A stretch of DNA of 64,000 bases. Origin: Phycisphaeraceae bacterium (lineage in GTDB: Bacteria > Planctomycetota > Phycisphaerae > Phycisphaerales > UBA1924). Positions within the stretch are counted from its first letter, which is position 1. Every line of letters begins with the position of its first letter. Under the pieces are notes generated by a model, which was not told the DNA's origin, did no database searches, and saw only the letters and a list, made by a program, of their open reading frames with translations. Of the stretch, positions 43,626 to 54,195 are shown piece by piece. Made by a program: the position numbers and the translations under genes. The stretch is taken from positions 3,038,001-3,102,000 of the forward strand of contig JAHBWV010000001.1 in assembly GCA_019636845.1 (NCBI GenBank), in the 5' to 3' direction.

Positions 43626-44193
43626 ACCCGGCCGGATCTCGACCCGCCCCATCCCCAGTGTCGCCGCCCTCGGATGCAAGCCCGTACATCCGCTCCAGCG
43701 CATCGATCGCCTCGTCTCCCATCTCACCGTTCAACGCCGCGAACTCCTGCGCATACCGCATGTCGCGGAAGTGGTACACCACCGTGCTCTGCGTCGCGAA
43801 CACGCGAAAGGGCGGCGGAAACGCCCTCGTGTCCAGATACCCGTAGATCCCGTTGAACAAAATCGCCGCGAGAATCACCAGCCAGAGCGGCGTGCGAACG
43901 CCCGATGCCAGACTGAAAAACACGATCGCGAAGATCAACCCGAAGAAGCCGACCAGACGCCCCGCACGCCGAAAGAACGACATCGCTCGAAAGTCAAAGA
44001 CCAGCCGCCGACGCACCGGAACCCGCACCATCTTGGCCATCAAGGGCATCGAGAACGTAAACCCCCCGAACTTGCACATCCCGATCGCACCGATCAGCGC
44101 GTCTCCATCCGCAAATCCGCCCGAGATCACGCACCGGGGCGGAAAGAGTGGCTTCTGGCTGCGTGGGAGTGAAACAGCGTACATCGGGACCAA
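43597..44193 (-). CDS. Membrane protein of unknown function
   Basis: A 198-residue protein with two hydrophobic segments (about residues 75-95 FFGLIFAIVFFSLASG and 100-120 TPLWLVILAAILFNGI) and a soluble C-terminus of about 75 residues (STVVYHFRDMRYAQEFAALN). The N-terminal 60 residues are less hydrophobic and contain a CKFGGFTFSMPLMAKMV stretch. No family recognised. It overlaps the nadE 3' end by 29 bases. Confidence 0.65.
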   Translation of the reverse strand: MVPMYAVSLPRSQKPLFPPRCVISGGFADGDALIGAIGMCKFGGFTFSMPLMAKMVRVPVRRRLVFDFRAMSFFRRAGRLVGFFGLIFAIVFFSLASGVRTPLWLVILAAILFNGIYGYLDTRAFPPPFRVFATQSTVVYHFRDMRYAQEFAALNGEMGDEAIDALERMYGLASEGGDTGDGAGRDPAGFSHGANAGR

Positions 44194-44203
44194 GCGTAGG
44201 GGC

Positions 44204-44716
44204 TCACCATTCCCCGGCGTACACCGTGCTCATCCCCGGCGCATCCCGCCCCGCCAACTGGTACAGCCGCCTGCTGATCTGCCTCAGATGCAACGCATCA
44301 TGCGCCGCCCAACTCGCCAGCAACTCGCCCGCACGGACAGGCCCCACCTTCGGATGCACATACGCGATCGACCAGTCCACACCCCTCAGCGACCGCAGCC
44401 ACGCCACGGAATCCGCACGCTCCTTCTCGAAGTCGTCCAGCGTCCGCCCCAGATCACCCGCGTTGTAGCTCCTCAGAGTCGCGACATCCTTCAGATCAAG
44501 CGGAGCCCACGCGCGTGCGGCATCCTCAAGCGTCGATCGCAGCCGCACCCGAAAGTCCTCGCGCTCCTCATCCAGCATGTGGCAGCAGACCTCGAGAATC
44601 GACCAATCCTCAGGACCCGGCTTCCAGCGAGCATCATCGGCACAGACAGACGTCGCCGTCGCTCGCAGCACCGCCGGATACCGCGCCATCCGCTCGATCA
44701 TCGCGCCTGGGTTCAT
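44204..44716 (-). CDS. DinB-like four-helix protein
   Basis: A 170-residue protein of the DinB/YfiT metalloenzyme superfamily. The two expected His positions appear in LEVCCHMLDEE and, near the end, AAHDALHLRQI, and the helix pattern fits. Members are metal-dependent thiol transferases or hydrolases (bacillithiol or mycothiol S-transferases) but most have unknown substrates. It ends ten bases before the start of the membrane protein gene at 44193 and lies 43 bases downstream of the unknown gene at 44760-45461, so the three minus-strand genes may be one transcript. Confidence 0.8.
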   Translation of the reverse strand: MNPGAMIERMARYPAVLRATATSVCADDARWKPGPEDWSILEVCCHMLDEEREDFRVRLRSTLEDAARAWAPLDLKDVATLRSYNAGDLGRTLDDFEKERADSVAWLRSLRGVDWSIAYVHPKVGPVRAGELLASWAAHDALHLRQISRRLYQLAGRDAPGMSTVYAGEW

Positions 44717-44759
44717 CGCCGCCTCCGCGCCTGATCCCCTCGCCTCCGTGCCTCCCCCT

Positions 44760-45461
44760 TCAACTGCTCCCCTGCCTCATCCGATCCAGCCCCTCGGGGA
44801 ACGGATAGTTCGGGAACACGCCGATCTGGCCCACGTTCCACATCGCCGGCGCGGGGTACACATCGCCCCTGAAACCCGCGTGGTACATCGTCTTCAGCAC
44901 CGATTCGAAAGATGGCTCACGCCCCCCGGCATCGACCAGCCGATTCGCCCGCGCGTTCAGGAACGACACCGCCGCAACAGGCAACCGCTCGCGCCGCTCG
45001 TTCAGCATCTTGGAGACGGTCATGAAGCCCCGCGAGAGGTCATCGATCGTGAAGTGATCCCTGCCCCGCGGCCGCAGCAACGCCAGAATCAGGATCGAAT
45101 CCAGATCGAACTTGAGCACATAGGGCTCGCGATCGTGAGCCGCGTGGACACCCACTGAATCATGGAAGAGCTTCGCATAACTCGTCACGCTCTTGGAGGC
45201 CCACTGGCTGGTGGCGACGAGTTCGCAGAGCTGGGCGATGATGCCGTGCGAGTTGTCCTCGTCGTTCACGCCGCAGACGATGGTGCGGTAGCGACCGTCC
45301 AGAATGTCGCGGAGCATGTCCTGCCCCCACATGATCCGAAGCCGCTGGCCGGGGCGAATCTTGCCGGATGCACCGGGGAGAAGCGTGAGCCGATCGGGCG
45401 CGGTGTCGGACCGCATGAGGTGGTCGGCATCGCCGTCGTACAGGCGGGGGGTGTCGGACAT
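44760..45461 (-). CDS. Hypothetical protein
   Basis: A 233-residue protein with no recognised family. GGAGG is placed properly before its ATG (in CCACGGAGGTCCC). The chain begins MSDTPRLYDGDADHL; the middle has DLDSILILALLRPRGRDHFTIDDLSRGF. It is soluble, mixed alpha/beta, with no signal peptide. First of three minus-strand genes. Confidence 0.6.
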   Translation of the reverse strand: MSDTPRLYDGDADHLMRSDTAPDRLTLLPGASGKIRPGQRLRIMWGQDMLRDILDGRYRTIVCGVNDEDNSHGIIAQLCELVATSQWASKSVTSYAKLFHDSVGVHAAHDREPYVLKFDLDSILILALLRPRGRDHFTIDDLSRGFMTVSKMLNERRERLPVAAVSFLNARANRLVDAGGREPSFESVLKTMYHAGFRGDVYPAPAMWNVGQIGVFPNYPFPEGLDRMRQGSS

Positions 45462-45652
45462 GGGACCTCCGTGGCTGGTTCACCGCATTGTACGAACGAA
45501 CGGAGCGTTCGGCCGCTGACAATCAAACCCTGAGGTTGCTCAAGGACGGATGCCGTTAGTGGCACCGCCTTCCATAGCAGTGGAATGATCCGAGTCGCTA
45601 GCGCGTGACTTGATGACACGGGAACGATCGGGCGTGATCCGTCAGACAACAC

Positions 45653-47128
45653 TTATCCCAGAATCGGCAACGACACACCGCGACCGATCGGCCGCTCCGC
45701 TTCTTCCCAGTCGAGAAGCGACGACCACGGCCATGATCGCGTCACTCGAATACCGCGATCAGTCGCGAGCGGCGCCCGCCGCTCTAACTCAAAGCGGTTG
45801 TGCTCCACCTTGCATCGACCTCCTCCCACGCGATCAACCAACGATCGGATCGCCTCGTACTCCCGTTCGGCCTCGTCCGGTGCCTCGAACGGGAAGCCGG
45901 TGATGGTGTTCACGACAAGTCCGACTCCTGCTTGGCTCGCGTCCGTGAGCACACTCTCGAACAGTTCGCGCGTCTGCACCTTCCCTATGAAACGCTGAGA
46001 GGCACCCACGAAAGTCTCTACACCAAGCTCAAGTGTGCGGCATCCATTCTGCCTAATCGCCGCGAGATTCTCGGCGTTCAGCCACGGATGCAGTTTCGTG
46101 CATGCGCTCCATTGCACTCGCCCCGCGATCAGCCGCGAGAGCGATTCAAGTCGCTTTCCGACAATCAGGCTGTCCTTGAAGGAAACCGCACCGCCAATCT
46201 CAGCCGCGAGATCGATGACTGCGTTGACGGGCGACTCTTCCAGAGTGTGATACGCGCCCTCGACCGCTGGATAAGTGCAGAACCGGCACTTGCCGTATGC
46301 ACACCCACGCGAGAACTGCGCAGGCAGCGTCGTCCGTTCCCTGCGGTAGTGGTCCAGGCCCTCGAACTCAGGCGCCACATTGCCGTCGCTACGCGCGATG
46401 CGCACGCATCGCTCTCCGGCCTTGACGCACTCCTCGGGCAGAACCACGCCGCGCGAGTACGATCGCACCGCATCTACAAACGTTGTCTCCGCATAACCGA
46501 ACACGAATCGATCGAAGTGCCTGCCATACCGCGAATCCGCGGCGATCTCGTCCTTCAATGCCGTGATATGCGCTCCGCCCGCGAGAACGGGCACGCTCGG
46601 CCATATACGATTTGCGACAATCGCCGTCGCCAGCGCCCAGATCACCTGCCCGCTGAACATGATGGAGACACCTACACACGATGGTCTTGCGTGTTCTGAC
46701 AGCAATCGCTCCATCCACGAACCGTGCACGCTTGCTGCGAGCTTCTGCGCTGCGTGCTCGATCTCTTCAAACTCATACATCGCCGCCGAACATGCATCAA
46801 CGCGAACTCGCTCTGTCTGAGGCGCCGATGGCAGCCAGTCACGTGCCTCCGCCAACCATGCTTCTTCGATCCGACGAAGGGCTGCCGTGTCACGATCGTG
46901 ATCCCCGACCAGATCGGACACGTTGCTCTGCGTGAGCCGATCGCGAAGATATCTGATGTTCATGTCGATCAATCGCACATGCAGGCCAGCTGCGGCAGCC
47001 GCCCCCTTGAGCATCGCCGGCCCGAGCAGCGGACCCGCCGCATACTTGATGAGCGGCGGAACAAGCAGCAAACAAGCGGCATGTCCGCCTACGCCCGGCT
47101 TCCCCTCGATACACGCCTCCGCGACCAT
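45653..47128 (-). CDS. B12-binding-type radical SAM protein with a CX4CX2C cluster motif
   Basis: A 491-residue protein. The N-terminal half (about 1-230) resembles a cobalamin-binding domain (LLLVPPLIKYAAGPLL ... LRDRL and VLAGGAHITAL). The radical SAM domain has the iron-sulfur motif SRGCAYGKCRFC: Cys276, Cys281 and Cys284, so the first gap is four residues rather than the usual three. Such enzymes methylate or rearrange unactivated carbons in natural products, RiPPs or lipids. AGGAGGT precedes the ATG by seven bases. Codon use and base composition look less biased than in the neighbours, which suggests possible transfer. Confidence 0.82.
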   Translation of the reverse strand: MVAEACIEGKPGVGGHAACLLLVPPLIKYAAGPLLGPAMLKGAAAAAGLHVRLIDMNIRYLRDRLTQSNVSDLVGDHDRDTAALRRIEEAWLAEARDWLPSAPQTERVRVDACSAAMYEFEEIEHAAQKLAASVHGSWMERLLSEHARPSCVGVSIMFSGQVIWALATAIVANRIWPSVPVLAGGAHITALKDEIAADSRYGRHFDRFVFGYAETTFVDAVRSYSRGVVLPEECVKAGERCVRIARSDGNVAPEFEGLDHYRRERTTLPAQFSRGCAYGKCRFCTYPAVEGAYHTLEESPVNAVIDLAAEIGGAVSFKDSLIVGKRLESLSRLIAGRVQWSACTKLHPWLNAENLAAIRQNGCRTLELGVETFVGASQRFIGKVQTRELFESVLTDASQAGVGLVVNTITGFPFEAPDEAEREYEAIRSLVDRVGGGRCKVEHNRFELERRAPLATDRGIRVTRSWPWSSLLDWEEAERPIGRGVSLPILG

Positions 47129-47146
47129 GACTTGGACCTCCTGTTA

Positions 47147-47162
47147 GTTGGTACTTACCAAC
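47147..47162 (-). promoter_or_regulatory. Inverted repeat before the radical SAM gene
   Basis: GTTGGTA-ct-TACCAAC: a perfect 7-bp inverted repeat with a two-base centre, located 12 bases upstream of the Shine-Dalgarno. Typical of a repressor operator. Its regulator is unknown. Confidence 0.5.
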
Positions 47163-47221
47163 TCATTGGGAGTTCCTAGTTCTGCTTGGTCACGGAATCG
47201 TCACTGGACCACCAAACACAA

Positions 47222-47260
47222 AACGAAAAGACCCCCTCCAGGTTTACCTGAAGGGGGTCA
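47222..47260 (-). terminator. Terminator of the 23S-5S rRNA transcript
   Basis: A 13-bp stem (47230-47242 with 47247-47259, one mismatch) and a four-base loop, followed on the minus strand by TTTTCGTTTTG. It begins five bases after the 5S 3' end. Confidence 0.88.
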
Positions 47261-47263
47261 AGC

Positions 47264-47369
47264 GTCGGCGATGACCTACTTTCCCGCGATGCAGTATCAT
47301 CGGCGGCAATGGCTTAACTGCTGTGTTCGGGATGGGAACAGGTGTTGCCCATTGCCTGTAGTCACCGAC
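47264..47369 (-). rRNA. rrf: 5S ribosomal RNA
   Basis: A 106-base sequence with the 5S core on the minus strand (TTCCCATCCCGAACACAG and AGTTAAGCC-type segments) and complementary ends GTCGG at 5' and CCGAC at 3' forming helix I. It lies between the 23S gene and a strong terminator. Boundaries are set by the helix. Confidence 0.92.
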
Positions 47370-47542
47370 AAATCGACATGCCGACTCTCGTCGGCGTGCC
47401 GGTGGTTGTGCCGGATGGATGGGTGTCGCGCGACCCGCCGGAGCGAGCCACGAATGCACTATCAGTAGACCGAAGATCAATTGAACATCAAAGTTGAGGA
47501 GCACGATTCCAACCAACGTGATTCGAGTGAACCACGGCGGCT

Positions 47543-50302
<2,760 letters not shown>

Positions 50303-50544
50303 TGACGCCGCGGCTACCCGCATAACGCCGGCTGGATCCGACCCCTCGCCTTCTTTGCTCAAGAGATCTTTCGGTGTCTACTTGCTTGCAATTCATCGTT
50401 CGACACGGAGCACACCCGCTTACGCGAATGCCGCCGCTCGAACGACGCGACACTTCATCCATATCCGGTTGTCACAGATCCTGAAAGTCCATCTGCCTTG
50501 CGGCTTTCTGGCCCTTCTTTGCCACTCGGAAAAGTGGCGAGGGG
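50303..50544 (-). other. Leader of the 23S-5S transcript
   Basis: About 240 bases between the predicted start and the 23S 5' end. It holds a 6-bp hairpin (GCCACT/AGTGGC, plus coordinates 50521-50538) directly after the promoter and other short GC-rich pairings. There is no 16S or tRNA sequence. Confidence 0.55.
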
Positions 50545-50572
50545 ACTCTAGGTGCAGTCCCCGCGATGTCAA
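50545..50572 (-). promoter_or_regulatory. rRNA promoter
   Basis: TTGACA (50567-50572) and TAGAGT (50545-50550) on the minus strand with a 16-base spacer: a near-consensus sigma-70 promoter positioned to drive the 23S-5S unit. It lies 50 bases downstream of the stop of the preceding pilus-type gene. Confidence 0.8.
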
Positions 50573-50621
50573 GCCAACATGAAGCCATTCTTCAAGCAGT
50601 TTTTCCCACACCCAACCCCCA

Positions 50622-52769
50622 TCAACCGCCGCCGCCGCCTCCGCCACCCGTCGGCTCACGAACCGTACCCGGACGCTCACGAGGCTGCTGCACCGGTTTC
50701 GGTTGTTCCGGCTTCGGAACAGGCATCCCCTGGCGCTCCCCCAACTTCGCAGAACGCTCCATACGCCTGAACACCTCAGATCCACGTTCGGTATCAGGAA
50801 GGCGTGCAATCACCTGGCCCTGGACCTCTCGCAGGTACACCAGGTACCGCGCTCCCGCCGCGACACCAAGGGGCGTCGTATCACCCGTCACAGGCATCGT
50901 CGCCGTCGACAGATACACAGAATCGATCGATACCGAACGTTCCCGAGGCCCGGGCCTGCTGTTCAGCGGCAGCTGGGGCTGTGCCGGCTGCGACGACTCC
51001 GAAGCAGGCCCACCACCGATCGGCCCCCCCTTGCCACCCCCGGGAGCGACAATCTCCGTCTCACGGAAGCCCGGCCGCTGGGCAGGAGCCGCGGCCAACG
51101 TCGACTCGTCAAAGATCGGCATCAGGTCCGGCGAGGGAAGCCGCAGACGCGCCTCGATCGGGTCACCCGGCGTCAGACTCGCGTTCCCCACCCGCCAGAA
51201 CCCGTAATAAAACTCGTACACCGACGCCGTCGCACGCATCCCGCCCACCGCGTCCGAAACGCTCGCGTTCGTCACAAAGTATGTCCGCACAGGATCGACC
51301 GAGACCGGCGCCGTCCACTCGGTCCACGCGCTCGACAGCGTCGGAGACTCCGCAAGACCACGCTGATCCTCCGACAACGAGAGCGCGTTGCCGAACGCAG
51401 GGTTGTTCACGACAACACGCAGGCGATACCGGTACGACTCGCCCCGCGCCACCGTGATGTCATGACCCCAGACCTTCAACGAGGGCGTCTCGAACAGCGT
51501 CGGCAACAGCCCGCTCCGCTGCGCTCCACCCGAAGCAAGCCCGCTCATGTCCGTCGGCTCACCGCCAAGTGCCACAAGCTCCGCCTGCTTCGCGTCACGG
51601 TCACGCTTCACCAAATCGATCTGACGCTGGACCTGCGCCTTCGTCATCCGCCGCGGCTCCGGCTGGCTCGTCGTCCGCCCCGGATCGCGCCCGCCACCGC
51701 CACCACCAGGCCCCTTGCCACCCGCGCCACCACCACCGCCCCCGCCCGTTTCGGTCTGGGGCTGCGCCTGAGTGAGCGATGTCGGGGCCGATGCAAGCTC
51801 CGACTCCAGAGCCGCAAGTCTCGCATCGAGCTCCTCGATCTGCTGCGTCACACGCTCGACCTTCGCACGACGCTCATCCAACACCTGCCGACGCACCGCG
51901 TCGCTCGGAGGGATCCACTCCTCTCCCGCGATGTACGCAAAGTACTCAGGACGCTGCACCGATTCCGGCGCGATCCGCGCCTGCTCGATCGCGCTCCGCA
52001 GCAGCGACACCGTCACGCGGCTCGCCCCGGCCAGCTCCGACACAAGATCGACACGACCCGGCAGCGAACCCACCAGCACCGGCTCGCCCCACGTGCCGTC
52101 CCCACGCAACTGCGCACGCTCGAGCTGCACGCCCAGGATCTCCACACCATCGCGCCACCACTGAATCGGAATCGGGCGCAACTCTCCCGCCTCACCGTCA
52201 GGGTCCGCCTCCAGAGCCGCACGCAACGCCGTCCCGCTGAACGTCGCCTCGACGCTCACCGACGCCTTGTCGTATGGCTGCTCCATCGGAACCAGCTCAC
52301 GCGACTTCAACTCCGGATACTGCACGACCGTCGAAGGGTCGATCGCACCCTCAAACACCGCCGCGATCGGCGACACCGGCGCGGGCACTACCACCGCCGC
52401 GTACCGACCGTCCGAGGCGGGCGCAATCACACCCCCCCCGATCTTCGCCGGCACACCCAGCGCAATCCTTGCATCAGTCTGGATCAGCGGACGCTCAGAC
52501 GCCGCCTTGAACTCGCTCAGCAGCGTGAGCGCCGGTGGCTCGGGGAGCGTCGGCTTCGTCCGAAGCTGCGCCGTGAGCTGGGTCGCCGCGGTCTCCGCCG
52601 GCTCAAACGCCTTCGCCGGAGGCAGCTTCCGCCCCTTGCTATCGGGCTGCACCATGTTCGGCTGGGTCGTGAACTGCATCGCGATCACGAGCAGGGCCAC
52701 CGCGGACGCGCCCGCGAGAACCAGCTTCTCAACGTGCTGCTCGATCGGATTGATGCCTTTGAGTTTCAT
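50622..52769 (-). CDS. Planctomycete-type pilus-associated protein with polyglycine tracts
   Basis: A 715-residue protein. One membrane helix lies near the N-terminus (about residues 15-32, KLVLAGASAVALLVIAM), so the bulk is periplasmic. Two glycine-rich tracts interrupt the chain (about residues 340-365 and the extreme C-terminus, GGGGGGGG). A helical segment around RRQVLDERRAKVERVTQQIEELDARL is a likely coiled coil. No known domain is certain. Third gene of the minus-strand run after the pilM-like and the second helical-membrane gene; co-function with pilus or secretion machinery is inferred from the context. Confidence 0.7.
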   Translation of the reverse strand: MKLKGINPIEQHVEKLVLAGASAVALLVIAMQFTTQPNMVQPDSKGRKLPPAKAFEPAETAATQLTAQLRTKPTLPEPPALTLLSEFKAASERPLIQTDARIALGVPAKIGGGVIAPASDGRYAAVVVPAPVSPIAAVFEGAIDPSTVVQYPELKSRELVPMEQPYDKASVSVEATFSGTALRAALEADPDGEAGELRPIPIQWWRDGVEILGVQLERAQLRGDGTWGEPVLVGSLPGRVDLVSELAGASRVTVSLLRSAIEQARIAPESVQRPEYFAYIAGEEWIPPSDAVRRQVLDERRAKVERVTQQIEELDARLAALESELASAPTSLTQAQPQTETGGGGGGGAGGKGPGGGGGGRDPGRTTSQPEPRRMTKAQVQRQIDLVKRDRDAKQAELVALGGEPTDMSGLASGGAQRSGLLPTLFETPSLKVWGHDITVARGESYRYRLRVVVNNPAFGNALSLSEDQRGLAESPTLSSAWTEWTAPVSVDPVRTYFVTNASVSDAVGGMRATASVYEFYYGFWRVGNASLTPGDPIEARLRLPSPDLMPIFDESTLAAAPAQRPGFRETEIVAPGGGKGGPIGGGPASESSQPAQPQLPLNSRPGPRERSVSIDSVYLSTATMPVTGDTTPLGVAAGARYLVYLREVQGQVIARLPDTERGSEVFRRMERSAKLGERQGMPVPKPEQPKPVQQPRERPGTVREPTGGGGGGGG

Positions 52770-52851
52770 CGCATGCTCCTGGCCTGCCCGGCAACGGGAC
52801 TCACGACACGCCGCCGACCGTCAGAATCCTCACACACCGACAGAGAACGAC

Positions 52852-54195
52852 TCAGTCGTTCTCGTTGAATTCCTCTACACCGAGGTTGTTCGCGATCGTC
52901 GGCGTCATCAGCGGCCCCAGCCAGCTGCGCAGCCACACCGATTCGAGACCGATCGTCGCCTTCACCACGTGATCCGAGCCGTAGTAATACCCGTCCTTCA
53001 GCTCGGCCCACGGATCAACGTCCGCAAGATCCAGATCGATCACCGTCATGAAGTTCGTCTGCGAGAACGCCGAAAGCACCTCTTGCAGCCGATCGCTCGT
53101 CACGATCACCGTCACCTCGGCGAACCGCACGTCGTACACCTTGTTCCGCTCCGCATCGGTCTTCCGACCGCTGACCGAGACCGAAAGATCGAGCGGCACG
53201 CCCCCATCAAACGCGTACGTCGGCTCCGGCTCGTTCCTGCCGAACGAGTCTCGCGACGAGGAATCAGGCGACCCCATCGTGTAGATCGGCGGATCCTTGA
53301 TCAGCACCGAGACAAGACGCTTCACCGGCGCACGCTCGACCATCATCTGATCGCCCGTCGCGTCCGTGTTCGCCCTCGCCAGCGCCGCCATCACATCCTC
53401 GATCACCCAATAGTCCCACTGGTACACGAAGCACTCATCCAGCGTCGGCACGCCGCCCGGCTTCGTCACCGGAACGTTCGACCAGCCCGCCTTCTGCTGG
53501 TTCGTGTCCACGCTGAACGAGCCCGGCGTCGCGTAGAAACTGATCTCCTGCGCACGCCGACGCAACTCACCGATCCGCCGATCCGTCAGCTGCTTCGTCA
53601 ACGCAGCGGTCTCGTCAACCGTCAGCGCACGATTCCCGTTCGCCGCACGCAGCCGGTCGTTCAGATCCTTCAACGCCGCCGCGACCTTCGACGCCTCCGC
53701 ACGATCCCCAGCCCCGAAACGCGTGATCAGACGCTGATACGCCGACGGCTGGTTCCGCTCAGCGTCCCCGCACAACGCCCCGATGAACGCGAAAATACGC
53801 TGCTCCTCATCGCGTCGATTCGACGCACGCGGGAAAATCCCCTCCACCAGCGGCTTCCTCCCCTTGCGATTGAACACCGTCGCCTCGGAGACCACGCCGC
53901 TCACCTCCGCCTCGACCCGGGCACGCTGCTCCTTGAACCACTCCGTCATCTCGGCGGTCGGAACGGCCTTCAAGTCCAGCGGACGGTCGCCGGGCATCGC
54001 CGCAGGCAACGCGTACGTCACCGTCGTCGAACTCACATCCGTCAGCGCCTTCTTCGCCTCCGCCTCACGCGCCGTGCGGATCTTCTTGTTCCAGCCGTTC
54101 GCGAACACATAACCCGTCGGCAGCGACACGAGGATCACAACCAGAGAGATCACAATCACCAGATTCGACTTGACCCAGCCGAGGATGTTCTTCAC
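52852..54195 (-). CDS. Inner-membrane protein, PilN/PilO-like context
   Basis: A 447-residue protein starting at GTG (the last base of the previous stop gives GTGA overlap). One N-terminal helix (about residues 9-33, SNLVIVISLVVILVSLPTGYVFA) anchors a large periplasmic part with helical coiled-coil segments (EAKKALTDV ... RIGELRRRAQEI) and a C-terminal alpha/beta domain containing FAEVTVIVTSDRLQEVLSAFSQTNFM. That topology fits PilN/PilO of type IV pili or GspL/M of type II secretion, but sequence recognition is weak. Coupled to the pilM-like gene upstream, 82 bases before the glycine-rich gene downstream. Confidence 0.65.
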   Translation of the reverse strand: MKNILGWVKSNLVIVISLVVILVSLPTGYVFANGWNKKIRTAREAEAKKALTDVSSTTVTYALPAAMPGDRPLDLKAVPTAEMTEWFKEQRARVEAEVSGVVSEATVFNRKGRKPLVEGIFPRASNRRDEEQRIFAFIGALCGDAERNQPSAYQRLITRFGAGDRAEASKVAAALKDLNDRLRAANGNRALTVDETAALTKQLTDRRIGELRRRAQEISFYATPGSFSVDTNQQKAGWSNVPVTKPGGVPTLDECFVYQWDYWVIEDVMAALARANTDATGDQMMVERAPVKRLVSVLIKDPPIYTMGSPDSSSRDSFGRNEPEPTYAFDGGVPLDLSVSVSGRKTDAERNKVYDVRFAEVTVIVTSDRLQEVLSAFSQTNFMTVIDLDLADVDPWAELKDGYYYGSDHVVKATIGLESVWLRSWLGPLMTPTIANNLGVEEFNEND

